From Mixophyes australis (Eukaryota; Chordata; Amphibia; Anura; Limnodynastidae), in NCBI GenBank assembly GCA_036250195.1, contig JAVHZZ010000063.1, positions 434,001 to 498,000 on the forward strand: a stretch of DNA of 64,000 nt, given 5' to 3'. Below the pieces are notes generated by a model that was not told where the DNA came from, did not search any database, and saw nothing but the letters and a program-made list of their open reading frames with translations. Position 1 is the first letter of the stretch. Each line of letters starts with the position of its first letter. This document shows positions 42,228 through 52,639 of the stretch, piece by piece. A program made the position numbers and the translations under genes.

Positions 42228-42893
42228 TCGCAGGTGCTGCTGTACACCTGTAGCTCCGCAAGTGCTGCTGTGCACCTGTAGCTCCGCAAGTGCTGCTGTG
42301 CACCTGTAGCTCTGCAACTGCTGCTGTGCACCGGTAGCTCCGCAAGTGTTGCTGTACACCTGTAGCTCCGCAAGTGCTGCTGTGCACCTGTAGCTCAGCA
42401 AGTGCTGCTGTGCACCTGTAGCTCCGCAAGTGCTGCTGTGCACCTGTAGCTCCGCAAGTGCTGCTGTGCACCTGTAGCTCCGCAAGTGCTGCTGTACCTC
42501 TGCAACTGCTGCTGTGCACCTGTAGCTCCGCAAGTGCTGCTGTGCAACTGTACCTCTGCAACTGCTGCTGTGCACCTGTAGCTCCGCAAGTGCTGCTGTG
42601 CACCTGTACCTCTGCAACTGCTGCTGTGCACCTGTAGCTCCGCAAGTGCTCCTGTGCAACTGTAGCTCCGCAAGTGCTGCTGTGCACCTGTAGCTCTGCT
42701 GTGCACCTGTAGCTCCGCAAGTGCTGATATGCACCTGTAGCTCCGCAACTGTTGCTGTGCACCTGTAGCTCCGCAAGTGCTGCTGTGCACCTGTAGCTCC
42801 GCAAGTGCTGCTGTGCACCTGTAGCTCCACAAGTGCTGCTGTGCACCTGTAGCTCTGCAACTGCTGCTGTGCACCTGTAGCTCCGCAAGTGCT
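42228..42893. repeat. 28 bp minisatellite, over 20 units
   Basis: The unit is TGTAGCTCCGCAAGTG followed by CTGCTGTGCACC, with variants (CTCTGCAACTG) and some shortened units. The three long minus frames across it arise because the unit lacks stops. Confidence 0.95.
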
Positions 42894-42955
42894 GATTTAT
42901 TGCTTTTTATTATAAAGAACAAATGTCCACAAAAGTTGACCCTTCTTATAAAATG

Positions 42956-43155
42956 GGCAGCACGGTGGCTCAGTGGTTAGCACTATTGCCTCACAGCGCT
43001 GGGGTCATGCGTTTGATTCCCGACCATGGCCTTATCTGTGTAGAGTTTGTATGTTCTCCTCGAGTTTGTGTGGGTTTCCTCCGGGTGCTCCAGTTTCCTC
43101 CCACATTCCAAAAACATACTAGTAGGTTAATTGGCTGCTATTAAATTGCCCTTAG

Positions 43156-43188
<33 letters not shown>

Positions 43189-43284
43189 CTATGTTAGGGG
43201 ATTTAGATTGTAACCTCCATTGGCGCAGAGACTGATGTGAGTGAGAATTAGTGGCGCTATATAAATAAATTGTATGATAATGAT
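42956..43284 (+). mobile_element. tRNA-derived SINE with L2-type tail, full length
   Basis: The head GGTGGCTCAGTGGTTAGCA is a pol III A box and GTTTGATTCCC a decayed B box. The body ends in TGGCGCTATATAAATAAATT, the tail shared with L2 LINEs, implying mobilisation by L2 machinery (established for such SINEs). It holds a (CT)n run at about 43154-43182. Confidence 0.8.
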
Positions 43285-43458
43285 AAAAATAGAAACTGCT
43301 GTATTTTATAATGAACACTAGAGGGCAGCAATCACCCAGATAAATATACATAGACTGAAAAGAGCATTTTGTCGATATCTCACAATTATTGTATGGATTG
43401 CCTATGGAGAGAGGAATAAATAGCTCTTCTCTCTATGAATAAAAACATATTTGCCTGT

Positions 43459-43895
43459 CTTAGGCTGCGTACACACTACATGATTTTCCGACCAATGGGT
43501 TATCTACAACGATTGTACCTACAACTAAAAAAAAAGTCCCGATCAGTAGCCGATTCCTGTGTACACACTATACATGACTTACACGATTTACCGTCAGATC
43601 TGTGCTCTTCATCTGTCATAACCATCGGCTGAAAAGATGGTGACTCTGTAAATTCTATGAAGATCCTGATCCGTTAGTACATACACACTGCAGGATTGGA
43701 AAGACATCGTTCCATAGCTGAACAAGATTTATAGTTTTGTTGAACAATCAAATTAAACAATACCATGAGCTTTGGAACGATTCTCGCTCATCGCTGGAGC
43801 GTACACACCAATGCGGTATCGGGCCGAACGGTCATTTTTCGTTTGATTGACCCAATACTCGGCTGAAAACACTGTAGTGTGTACCCAGTCTAAGC
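43459..43895. mobile_element. MITE with GCGTACACACTACA termini
   Basis: The left edge TAGGCTGCGTACACACTACA is mirrored by TGTAGTGTGTACCCAGTCTA at the right. Internal GTACACAC motifs are repeated. There is no coding capacity. Confidence 0.75.
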
Positions 43896-44771
43896 TATAT
43901 CTTACCTATCTAACCTCATATCTATTTAATATCTATCTATCTCTGAAATACCTTTCTCAGTAGTACCATTGTTCAGGATTATTTCAATTAGAGAAAAAGT
44001 GTGAAAAGCAGAACTGGTATCACACAGTAAAAAGTGAGCAGATATGTATTTACCATCCATACCGCAGCCTCTAAGGCTGTACAAGTAGTGTGCAAAAAAG
44101 AAAAATACTTGAAACAACAATATAATTGAATAGAATGTTGGGTCACCAGGTAGCATTGAGGTTGCAGTGTTGCTTTGTGACCACCATTGCCTGGAATTGT
44201 CACTCAACCGCCACCCACCGCTGCCCTTTGCTGATGAAGTCACACGCTGACATCATATTTGACGACTTTGCTTAGGAAATATTAGCAAGTTGAGCTGTCT
44301 TGGTCAGTAAACCTACAGCCCAATGAGCCCTAAAAACTACCCCTCTTCCAACCATAATTCCAGACCAGGGCAGTCCAGGACTGTTATATATGCCCCTGAC
44401 ATTATTTGCTTAATTAATGCATAAGCTATACCTGTGTGGAACTCTTGCTTTCAATATGCTTGGTGTCCCTCATGTATTCAGGTGTTTCCATCTCTGTCCA
44501 TTATCTGTTGATAAAGGTCCGGTGAAAAGTGACAGCCCCCCTCCCCCAGAGAATGCTGGGACATGTTTGCTTATTAAAAGTACAGCATTACCTATGAACC
44601 TTCTGTATCTTGATGCAGAAGCTGCAAATCCTGATTACAATAATATATACAAGTTTATGTATTTTCTTTGTTTTTTTTCATCCCTGAAAACAGTGAGAGT
44701 GTATCATCCATTCTGTGGGACATTTACTGTGTGTGTTATGTTCTCACACGAATATAAGTTTACAGTCATCT
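43896..44771. other. Unassigned sequence
   Basis: Minor frames only, including 127 residues at 44417-44800 that run into the SINE. Nothing recognised. Confidence 0.4.
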
Positions 44772-45085
44772 ATCATCATCATCACCATTTATTTATATAG
44801 CGCCACTAATTCCACAGCGCTGCACAGAGAACTCATTTACATCAGTCCCTGCCCCATTGGAGCTTACAGTTTACATTCCCTAACACAGACACACACACAC
44901 AGACAGACACAGACAGAGACTAGGGTCAATTTTGATAGCAGCCAATTAACCTACTAGTATGTTTTTGGAGTGTGGGAGGAAACTGGAGCACCTGGAGGAA
45001 ACCCACGCAAACATGGGGAGAGTTCTCTGTACAGCGCTGTGTAATTAGTGGCACTATATAAATAAATGGTGATGATGATGATGAT
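44772..45085. mobile_element. Fold-back SINE with identical tails at both ends
   Basis: The left end is a SINE in minus orientation beginning with CAT triplets and TTTATTTATATAGCGCC. The right end is the same about 60 bp tail in plus orientation (ATAAATAAATGGTGATGATG). The head with the A/B boxes is missing. Arms 44772-44831 and about 45020-45085 are complementary with few mismatches. Confidence 0.8.
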
Positions 45086-45738
45086 ACAAAGGAAAAAAAG
45101 TTATTCTAATGTTGATGATAATCGATTCAGCTATTAAGTAGTTTATAACAATTTTAGATGCAGTTACTTGCTGTGGCCAGCAGGTGGCATGCTCTTCTCA
45201 ATTTCTATTTAATCAGCTCATGTTTCATGGGGTCGGTTTGTGGTCAGTGGGTTTTCGTAGTGCAAGGAGCTTTTGGAATAGAAATAATAGTATTTGGAAC
45301 ATAGGCATGAGACTTTAAAGTATATTTCTCTCTTGAAGCACAATACAAACTGCTTATATTATATATTTGCTCATAATTTGTTCAATATATGGACTCCTTA
45401 GTGGCAGTCACATTATAAACAAATTAGAAGTGGAAGCTTTAAGGTGATTACAAAATCAGCATACGTTACTGCCCATTTTAGTATAAGTTTACAGAAAAAA
45501 GTTTACATAATGTATGATTGTGTCCTTTCATCTGTTTGGATACTTTGTATGTAAGTGATAAGCATGATATTGTTGTTTTGTTGTGATCTATTCTCCTAAA
45601 CATTAAATTTACTTTTTGTCACATTTTAGCTCCACACTGTAGTGCATACACTGGCCACAAGGTGTCGACACAGAGCCCTTCATTCCCAAGTGTATTTATT
45701 TTACATCATCATCTTCATCTTTCATGTAGCACACAAAT
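45086..45738. other. Unassigned sequence
   Basis: No frame or repeat recognised besides the CTCF-like motif. Confidence 0.4.
45177..45188 (+). promoter_or_regulatory. CTCF-like motif
   Basis: CCAGCAGGTGGC fits the CTCF core CCASYAGRKGGC at every position. A second near match (ACACTAGAGGGC, one mismatch) is at 43315-43326 in the same orientation. Motif matches alone are weak evidence of occupancy. Confidence 0.3.
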
Positions 45739-46079
45739 ATCAACTTTAAATGTCAGTGTACAAATAAGCTATCAAGTATTTGTGTGCTACATGAAAAAAC
45801 AGTCAGTATTTAACTTATGTGCAAAACAGAATACTAATTTGTAAGGATGAGCGGGCTCGGATGTCTGGAATCCGAGCCCACCCAAACAGTGTGATTCCGA
45901 GTCAGATCCGAGCGATGTCCGGGTATTCCAGCCGATTCCGAAACTTAAAACGAGGCTCTGACTCATAATCCCGCTGTCGGATCTCACGATACCCGGATCC
46001 TTTAAATTCCCCGCTTGCCGCCGCCATCTTCACTCGGGCATTGATCAGGGAAGAGGGAGGGTGTGTTAGGTGGTTCTCT

Positions 46080-46460
46080 GTCCTGGTAGATCTCGTGCTG
46101 TGCTGTGCTGTGTTCTGCTCAGTCCAGTCCAGTGGTGCTGTGTCCTGTGCTCTGTCCTGCTGAGTCCAGTGGTGCTTTGTGCAGTGCTGTGTCCTGCTGA
46201 TTCCAGTGGTGCTGTGTCCTGTGCTCTGTCCTGCTGAGTCCAGTGGTGCTGTGTCCTGTGCTCTGTCCTGCTGAGTCCAGTGGTGCTGTGTCCTGTGCTC
46301 TGTCCTGCTGAGTCCAGTGGTGCTGTGTCCTGTGCTCTGTCCTGCTGATTCCAGTGGTGCTTTGTGCAGTGCTGTGTCCTGCTGATTCCAGTGGTGCTTT
46401 GTGCAGTGCTGTGTCCTGCTGATTCCAGTGGTGCTGTGTCCTGTGCTCTGTTCTGCTAAG
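46080..46460. repeat. Tandem repeat CTGCTGAGTCCAGTGGTGCT, about nine units
   Basis: Units of 35-45 bp of CTGTGTCCTGTGCTCTGTCC and CTGCTGAGTCCAGTGG. The same motif occurs in the hAT at 1-1889. The 187-residue minus frame across it is repeat translation. Confidence 0.9.
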
Positions 46461-46752
46461 GGCATTGTTATTTCTAAATTATTCCAAAGTTATAAAAAAT
46501 TTATTAAAAAGTTATAAAAAAATAAATATAAAAAAAATTAAAAAATTATACGAAAAAAAAAAATTAGGTTGAAAAAAATATGTAGTACTATTTCAATTCA
46601 AAGTCACATTACGTTCACTCTTGCAGCTGTCACTAAAAATAGGTACTGCTGTATAACTCCAGTCCAGTGGTACTCTCCTGTGCCGCAGATAATTTGTAAA
46701 GGCTTTGCCCAGTGTGTGTGGTTTAGGGGTACGCTCTCTTGTGCTGCATATA

Positions 46753-47980
46753 ATGGAGTACCAAAATTTGGAGGATAAAGTAGGGAAAGATCAAGAACCA
46801 CTTCCTCCTAATGATGAAGCTGCTGCCACTAGTCATGACATAGACGATGAAATACCATCAACGTCGTCTGCCAAGGCCGATGCCCAATCTCCTAGTACAG
46901 GGCATGTAAAATCCAAAAACCCAAAGTTGACTAAAATTTCCAAAAAAAGAAAATTAAAAACATCTGAGGAGAAACGTAAAGTTGCCAATATGCCATTTAC
47001 GACACGGAGTGGCAAGGAACGGCTTATTCAGGACTATTGGTTCAGCTTCACCCAAGGATCTAAGCCCTCCTCCCCCCCCCTCTCAAAAAAATTGAAGAGA
47101 GTTATGCTGTCAGCAACAACAACAAAACAGCAAACAACTCTGTCTTCTAAACAGATGACATCACAAATCCCCAAGGCGAGTCCAAGGGTGTTGGTGGTTG
47201 ATAATCCTGACCTTCCCATCACTGTACGGGAAGAGGTGACTCCATCCACCATTTGCAGCACACCCTCTGCATATGCTGGAAGGATCACCCACAGTGTAGA
47301 TCCAGATTTGGATAATCAAGGTGTCAATGTTGTACACCGGGAGGAGGCTATTGATGTAGCTGGCGCTGTGGAGGAACTTGATGATGAGGATGCTGATGTG
47401 GTTATTGTAAATGAGGCACCAGGGGGGGAAACAGCTGTTGTCCATGGGATGAAAAAGCCCAATCGTCATGCCTGGTCAGAAGACCAAAAAATGCACCTCT
47501 TCGGTCTGGAGTTATTTTTATCCAAATCCTGACAACAAATGTATGGCCATATGTAGCTTATGTAAAGCTCAAATAAGCAGGGGTAAGGATCTTGGCCACC
47601 TAGGGACATCCTCCCTTATACGTCACCTGAATAACCTTCATAGTTCAGTGGTTAGTTCAGGAACTGGGGCTAGGACCGTCATCAGTCCAGGGACACCTAA
47701 ATCCCTTGGTCCTGTTGGATACACACCACCAACACCCTCCTCGTCGACTTCCTCCACGATCTCCATCAGATTTAGTCCTGCAGGCCATGTCACCAGCCAG
47801 ACTGAGTCCTCCTCAATACGGGATTCATCCGAGGACTCCTGCAGCGGTACGCCTACTACTGCCACTGCTGCTGTTGCTGCTGGTAGTCGGTCATCTTCCC
47901 AGAGGGGAAGTCGTAAGACCGCTACGTCTTTTACCAAACAATTGACCGTTCAACAGTCGTTTGCCATGAGCACAAAGTAA
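46753..47980 (+). pseudogene. hAT transposase N-terminus with BED finger, core deleted
   Basis: A frame from ATG 46753 (MEYQNLEDKVGKDQE) is Ser/Lys-rich and acidic. It shifts by one base around 47455-47467 and resumes as MPGQKTKKCTSSVWSYFYPN with a BED finger (CSLC...H-x4-H in RHLNNLH). It ends after QLTVQQSFAMSTK, the point equivalent to residue ~390 of the 37732-40059 transposase, where the deletion starts. The whole catalytic core and dimerisation domain are missing. If the frameshift were bypassed the product would be a DNA-binding module only. Confidence 0.8.
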
Positions 47981-48209
47981 AACAAAATTAAAACAAATGA
48001 AACAAATTAAACCAAAAGTATAATATAACTTATAAACACTACACTTGAAAGCTTGAGCCTTTAAATGAAAAAGTCACTCTTCATTGCACGAAGATTTGCA
48101 AGAGGGAAAGTTTTTTTGTTTCCAAAGTCAACAAATAACACTTCGACCCTGTCTGTCTTTAACATACTTTATATGATCTCAATGATGAATGGTCTGTACC
48201 ATGGTTGGA

Positions 48210-48508
48210 GGAGGTATTGTGGCCCCGGTACCAAATTGGGTACCGGGGCCACTCCACTACGCAGTCCAGATAGAGGCGTATCAGATATTAAAAAACGTTG
48301 ACTGTTGCTGCCAAATCCAAAATTAATCAAAATGACCTGTCATCGTCTAAAACAAGAGGTATTGACACGCTCGAACTACACCCTGTATATGCTGCAGAGG
48401 ATGTAGGAGCAGGCAGCTGTGCAGTGGAATTGAGACCATTTGAAGGCGGAGGTATTGTGGCCCCGGTACCAAATTGGGTACCGGGCCCACTCCACTACGC
48501 AGTCCAGA
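48210..48508. repeat. Two 61 bp repeats each with a GGTACC hairpin
   Basis: 48210-48270 and 48448-48508 are near identical. Each holds GGCCCCGGTACC, a 6 base loop and its complement (perfect in the first, one mismatch in the second), then ACTCCACTACGCAGTCCAGA. They lie in the region replacing the transposase core. Confidence 0.85.
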
Positions 48509-48921
48509 AAGCTACCTCTATGCAACGTTTTGGACTAAAAACAATATTGTGAGGTGTGAGGTGTTCAGAATAGACTGAAAATTAGTGGAAATGATTGTTA
48601 TTGAATGTTATTGAGGTTAATAATAGCGTAGGAGTGAAAAACAAACAAAAAACTAGATTTTAGCACTTTTTATGCTTTTTTAAAAATAAATCAGAACCCA
48701 AAACCCTAAATCAGAACCAAAATCTTTCGTCAGGTGTTTTGGCAAAACAAATCAGAACCCAAAACCTCAAGCTAATCAGAACCCAAAACCCAAAACCCAA
48801 AACAATAAAAGTGCCCGGTGCACACCTTTACTAATTTGCACCCTTTGCATTGTAACATGGTTTTGTCCAGGAGACTGAAATAAGAAGTTTCTCAAGTTAA
48901 GATCCTTAATGAATCAGGCCC

Positions 48922-49390
48922 GTTATGTGGTATTTCATAAGAAATGTGGAATGGTGCCTGATAAAATCCTGTCTATCTGTGATACTTTTGCATTCTACTA
49001 AACAATTTACATTTGGAATACCCCTCCGCCCTGTATTTGCCCCTGGTGTCATGAAATACTTGTGATGGGGAATAATTAATGACTGGTCTGAAAGAATAGG
49101 CAAAGATTGGAATCAGTCTGGGAAGCAATTGGTTGGGAATCAGAAACACATGTTTTATTTGATCTCTGTCAATTGTCAGCCTCATTTATCCCAAGATGGT
49201 TCAACCTACCACTACCATCATTTAAAGCAGATGGAGGTGACAAGTGGTCTGACACTTGGACTGGAACCTCTTATCTTTTACTCTTTGGGGTCTTTGGTCA
49301 ACTATCCTACGTCTTGCATCTGATCTGAGTGAAGCAATGCTAATTTCCCCAGCATAGAATACAGCAAATGTGTAGGGCAGATTGTGTTAG
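48922..49390. other. Unassigned sequence
   Basis: Only short frames; nothing recognised. Confidence 0.4.
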
Positions 49391-50006
49391 TTCATACTTG
49401 CCAACTCTCCCTGAATGTCAGGGAAACTCCCTGAAATAGGGGTGATCTCCCTCACTCCCTGAAGAGTCTGGCATTCTCCCTGATGCTGAGCCAGTACAAG
49501 ACGTGGTTGGCTTCGCCATCTGTGGCATGATGACACAGTTCAGAAATTGTGTCCTATGTCTATGTATTGATGCCTATGGAGGTGGCCATTTTCATGGAGA
49601 CCAAGATTTAATCAAAGACTGACAGGTAAGACAACATGACTTCAGTAATGGAGACAGAAATGTAAAAGACACTTCAGTCTCTAGAGATTCATTAGCTGCT
49701 TTTCTTTAACGCATAGTTGCCTACTCTCCCGGAATGTCCAGGCGACTCCCGCATTTCTGGGAGACCTCCCGGGAGAGCAGGGCAACCTCCTGGCTCTCGT
49801 CCCCGCAATAGATAAGTGGCAGGGGGCGGGGCTTAATGACGCAAATATCGCATCATCTTAGCCACGCCCCCCTGGTGTAATTGGCCAAATTGTGGCAATC
49901 ATTTAGGGGGCAGAGTCAAAATGATGCAATTCATCAAGCCCCGTCCCCGCACGCCCACCTCCCCCGGGATCTCCCTGAAGCCAACGAGGAAAAGTAGGCA
50001 AGTATG
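49391..50006. mobile_element. Two related CCTACTCTCCCGG-type MITE copies
   Basis: 49709-50006 starts ATAGTTGCCTACTCTCCCGG and ends AAAAGTAGGCAAGTATG, complementary termini, with internal CTCCCGGGAG palindromes. 49391 onward (TTCATACTTGCCAACTCTCC) is a diverged or partial relative. A further fragment appears at 60066-60130. Confidence 0.65.
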
Positions 50007-50366
50007 TGTTAGTTTACAAAAAAATATTCAATATCAAACATAGACTCAATCTGCACACGCCAAGTCCATTTGAGTTGAAAAACTGTTTGCTCCATGTACA
50101 TCAACATTTATTTATACAGCCAGTGGTGGGATTCAAATAAATTAACAACCGGTTCTCTGCCCGAATGACCGTTTTAAGTATACAAAAAGATGATATACCG
50201 AAAGGTAGTTTAATATTTAACATTGAATCACAATAGGAATTAACTTTAAATATAAGCAATAAGAGAGTATAAATTATTTAGACATTACACAGACAATAGC
50301 AAAGTAATAAACAACAAATGTTATAAAAGCTGCATAATGATAAATTATTTATATCAATATCAAGAG

Positions 50367-52453
50367 TGTCACGGGCACTAGGAGTCTTTACCCAGGGATC
50401 ACCAGGTGGTAGGCTTACCAGAGCAATGTAGATGGTAATAGGGTACTCTGGTAGCTGGGTGATCACGGAACAGGAAATGATAGATGATGAGATGCTCAGG
50501 AAAGTCTATGACTAGCAGCACTGGTAATATGGAGGTAATAATACACGAGGAACTGTATGGACAAGGGCACGTGAAGGTAGTCAGTGGTCTGCGATAGCAA
50601 GTTGTACCACTGCTATAGTGAGGAGAATGTCCAACAGAGACAAGGAGGTGATGAGAGTCAGCGGTCTGCGGATAGCAAGTTGTACCGCTGTCTGAGTGAA
50701 GGAATGGAATCCAAGTGGAGGTATCCGGGTAGTCAGTGGTCTGCGGTAGCAAGTTGTACCACTGCTATGTGAGAGGATACTGGAACAGGTGATACAGGAA
50801 ACAGGGATCAGTGGTCTGTCATCAGCAAGTTGTACCACTGAATATATATGTGAGGAGGTGCACGGGGAGAGACTGCAACACAGGATATATACGGGCACCT
50901 TATACACGATCCACAGTAATATGCACAATATATATATAAATGACTGAACAGGTCTGCAAATATAGAAAGTCTCTTGAAGTAGTCCAGCACAAGATAACAC
51001 AGTCAATGATGGCAATAGACTCAGCGGATAGCAGACTCCAGAGGAGAACCAACACAGTCCAGCAAGATATGCAATACACCAGCACAGTCAATGAGAAGTA
51101 TGCATACCGTGGTTCAGAAGCAGGCAGTCAGATAGGAGTGCAGCGATACCTGAGCGGCAGGAGGCCGACTGGATGAGAAGTCCCTGGATGGATGAGGCAG
51201 CGGTCTAGTAGGTGCAGCGCACAGGTAAGTAGACCAACAGGGACACGAATCCACAGGAATCAGTAACACGTGGAACTGGACTCATAGAGGACCCAGGAGA
51301 ATGGAGATGATCCAGCAGAGGAGTAGTTGATGAGATACGAATCCAATGCTGACAGGAGGGTAGAGACCAGCGGAACACGTGAAGGCGTGGAGAGCGGATC
51401 AGCAGGAGATGGACGATAGCGCTGACAGCAGCAGCAGGACTCTGCGGCACACGGAGGTAACCAGTGGCAACCAACAGGTACCAACAGCGATGGAACACGG
51501 GAGGGCAGAGTAGACCAGGAGCTGTTGATCCAGAAGTGTAGCGGATGGCAATGTGAGCAGTAGTCTCGAGGAAACACAGGAGAGCTGAGATGAGACGGCA
51601 ATGCACAGGGGCAGCGGATAGGAATCAGCTAACAGTCACGATGATGAACACAGGCGAGTTGCAAGCTGGAGACTGTAGTGCACGGAGGCAGCGGATAGGA
51701 ATCAGCTAACAGTCACGATGATGAACACAGGCGAGTTGCAAGCTGGAGACTGTAGTGCACGGAGGCAGCGGATAGGAATCAGCTAACAGTCACGATGATG
51801 AACACAGGCGAGTTGCAAGCAGGAGACTGTAGTGCACGGAGGCAGCGGATAGGAATCAGCTCACGGACTTGATGATGAACAGGTGAGTGGATGTGAAGTA
51901 AAGGCTGGAGTGCACGGAGGCAGCGGATAGGAATCAGCAAACAGTCACAATGATATATAATAGCGTTGAAGTGGTTTAGAAGACTGTAGTGCACGGAGGC
52001 AGCGGATAGGAATCAGCAAACAGTCACAATGATATATAATAGCGTTGAAGTGGTTTAGAAGACTGTAGTGCACGGAGGCAGCGGATAGGAATCAGCAAAC
52101 AGTCACGATGATACAGTTGATGGTAGAAGTGGTATGGGAACCACAGTAGTAGAAGTGGTTTGGAAACCACAGGGATAGTAGTGGTTTGGAAACCACAGGA
52201 ATCAGCAGCGCTGAATACACGAGGAATACAGGAACACCTTCAGAGACTCATGGGGAATGAGACTCCAAGATCAGGCAACGTGGTGTTGACCACAGGTGCT
52301 TAATATAGGGAGTGTTGCCTGATCTGCCAATTGAGTTAAAGGGACATACACTGAAGTATAGGAAAGGGCTGCGCATGCGCAGACCCTCAGGATGGAGGAC
52401 GGCCACGGTTCCTAAATGTCCGGGAAGAAGCACTCACGGTCCGGTGAGTGACA
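50367..52453. mobile_element. 2.1 kb LTR-type element (solo LTR or similar)
   Basis: It begins TGTCACGGGCAC, ends GGTGAGTGACA, and is flanked by AAGAG on both sides (50362-50366 and 52454-52458). TG...CA with 5 bp duplication is the LTR signature. It is unusually long and repetitive inside (CAGTGGTCTGCGGTAGCAAG near 50580-50830; 77 bp units at 51594-52110). No gag or pol frame is seen. Confidence 0.75.
51594..52110. repeat. 77 bp tandem repeat in LTR-type element, about six units
   Basis: GACTGTAGTGCACGGAGGCA starts at 51671, 51748 and 51825 (77 bp apart), then recurs in variant units to about 52110. Each has GCGGATAGGAATCAGC. Confidence 0.9.
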
Positions 52454-52639
52454 AAGAGGCAGTTATCTAGTCAAACCCAGGTGTGTGTGCGTGTATAAAA
52501 TATTTCTTATTTTATGCTGCTAATGTCACTCAAGATAATAATGGTAATGAGTCATGTTATGCCACACAGTAGTGCCCCCAATTCAAATTATGCCACAGTA
52601 ATGCCCCAGTTCATATTATGTCACAGTAATGCCCCTCTT

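Larger units (their letters stand above)
45842..48830 (+). mobile_element. hAT transposon, internally deleted, perfect 8 bp target duplication
   Basis: CTAATTTG at 45834-45841 and 48831-48838 flanks the element, the 8 bp signature of hAT transposition. The left terminus TAAGGATGAGCGGGC and right terminus (reverse) TAAAGGTGTGCACCGGGC are imperfect inverted repeats. Inside are a 40 bp-type repeat (46080-46460), an AT-rich stretch, the first part of a BED-finger transposase and a 3' region with GAACCCAAAACC repeats. The catalytic core is gone, so it depends on a relative for movement. Confidence 0.9.
45739..48921. mobile_element. MITE fragment split by a hAT insertion
   Basis: 45739-45841 (ATCAACTTTAAATGTCAGTG onward) and 48831-48921 (TTGCATTGTAACATGGTTTT to GAATCAGGCCC) are the two halves of the same MITE family as 27690. 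They are separated by the hAT and share its CTAATTTG target duplication. Confidence 0.85.

Noticed and set aside
42163..42922. 241, 213 and 175 codon minus-strand ORFs
   Set aside because: Repeat translation of the 28 bp minisatellite in three frames.
42956..43030. tRNA gene
   Set aside because: A and B box-like motifs are those of a tRNA-derived SINE; no cloverleaf with a proper acceptor stem, and the L2-type tail follows. The same holds for 60752, 61935, 62543 and 63582.
45902..46465. 187 codon minus ORF
   Set aside because: Tandem subterminal repeat of the hAT element, antisense to the transposase direction.
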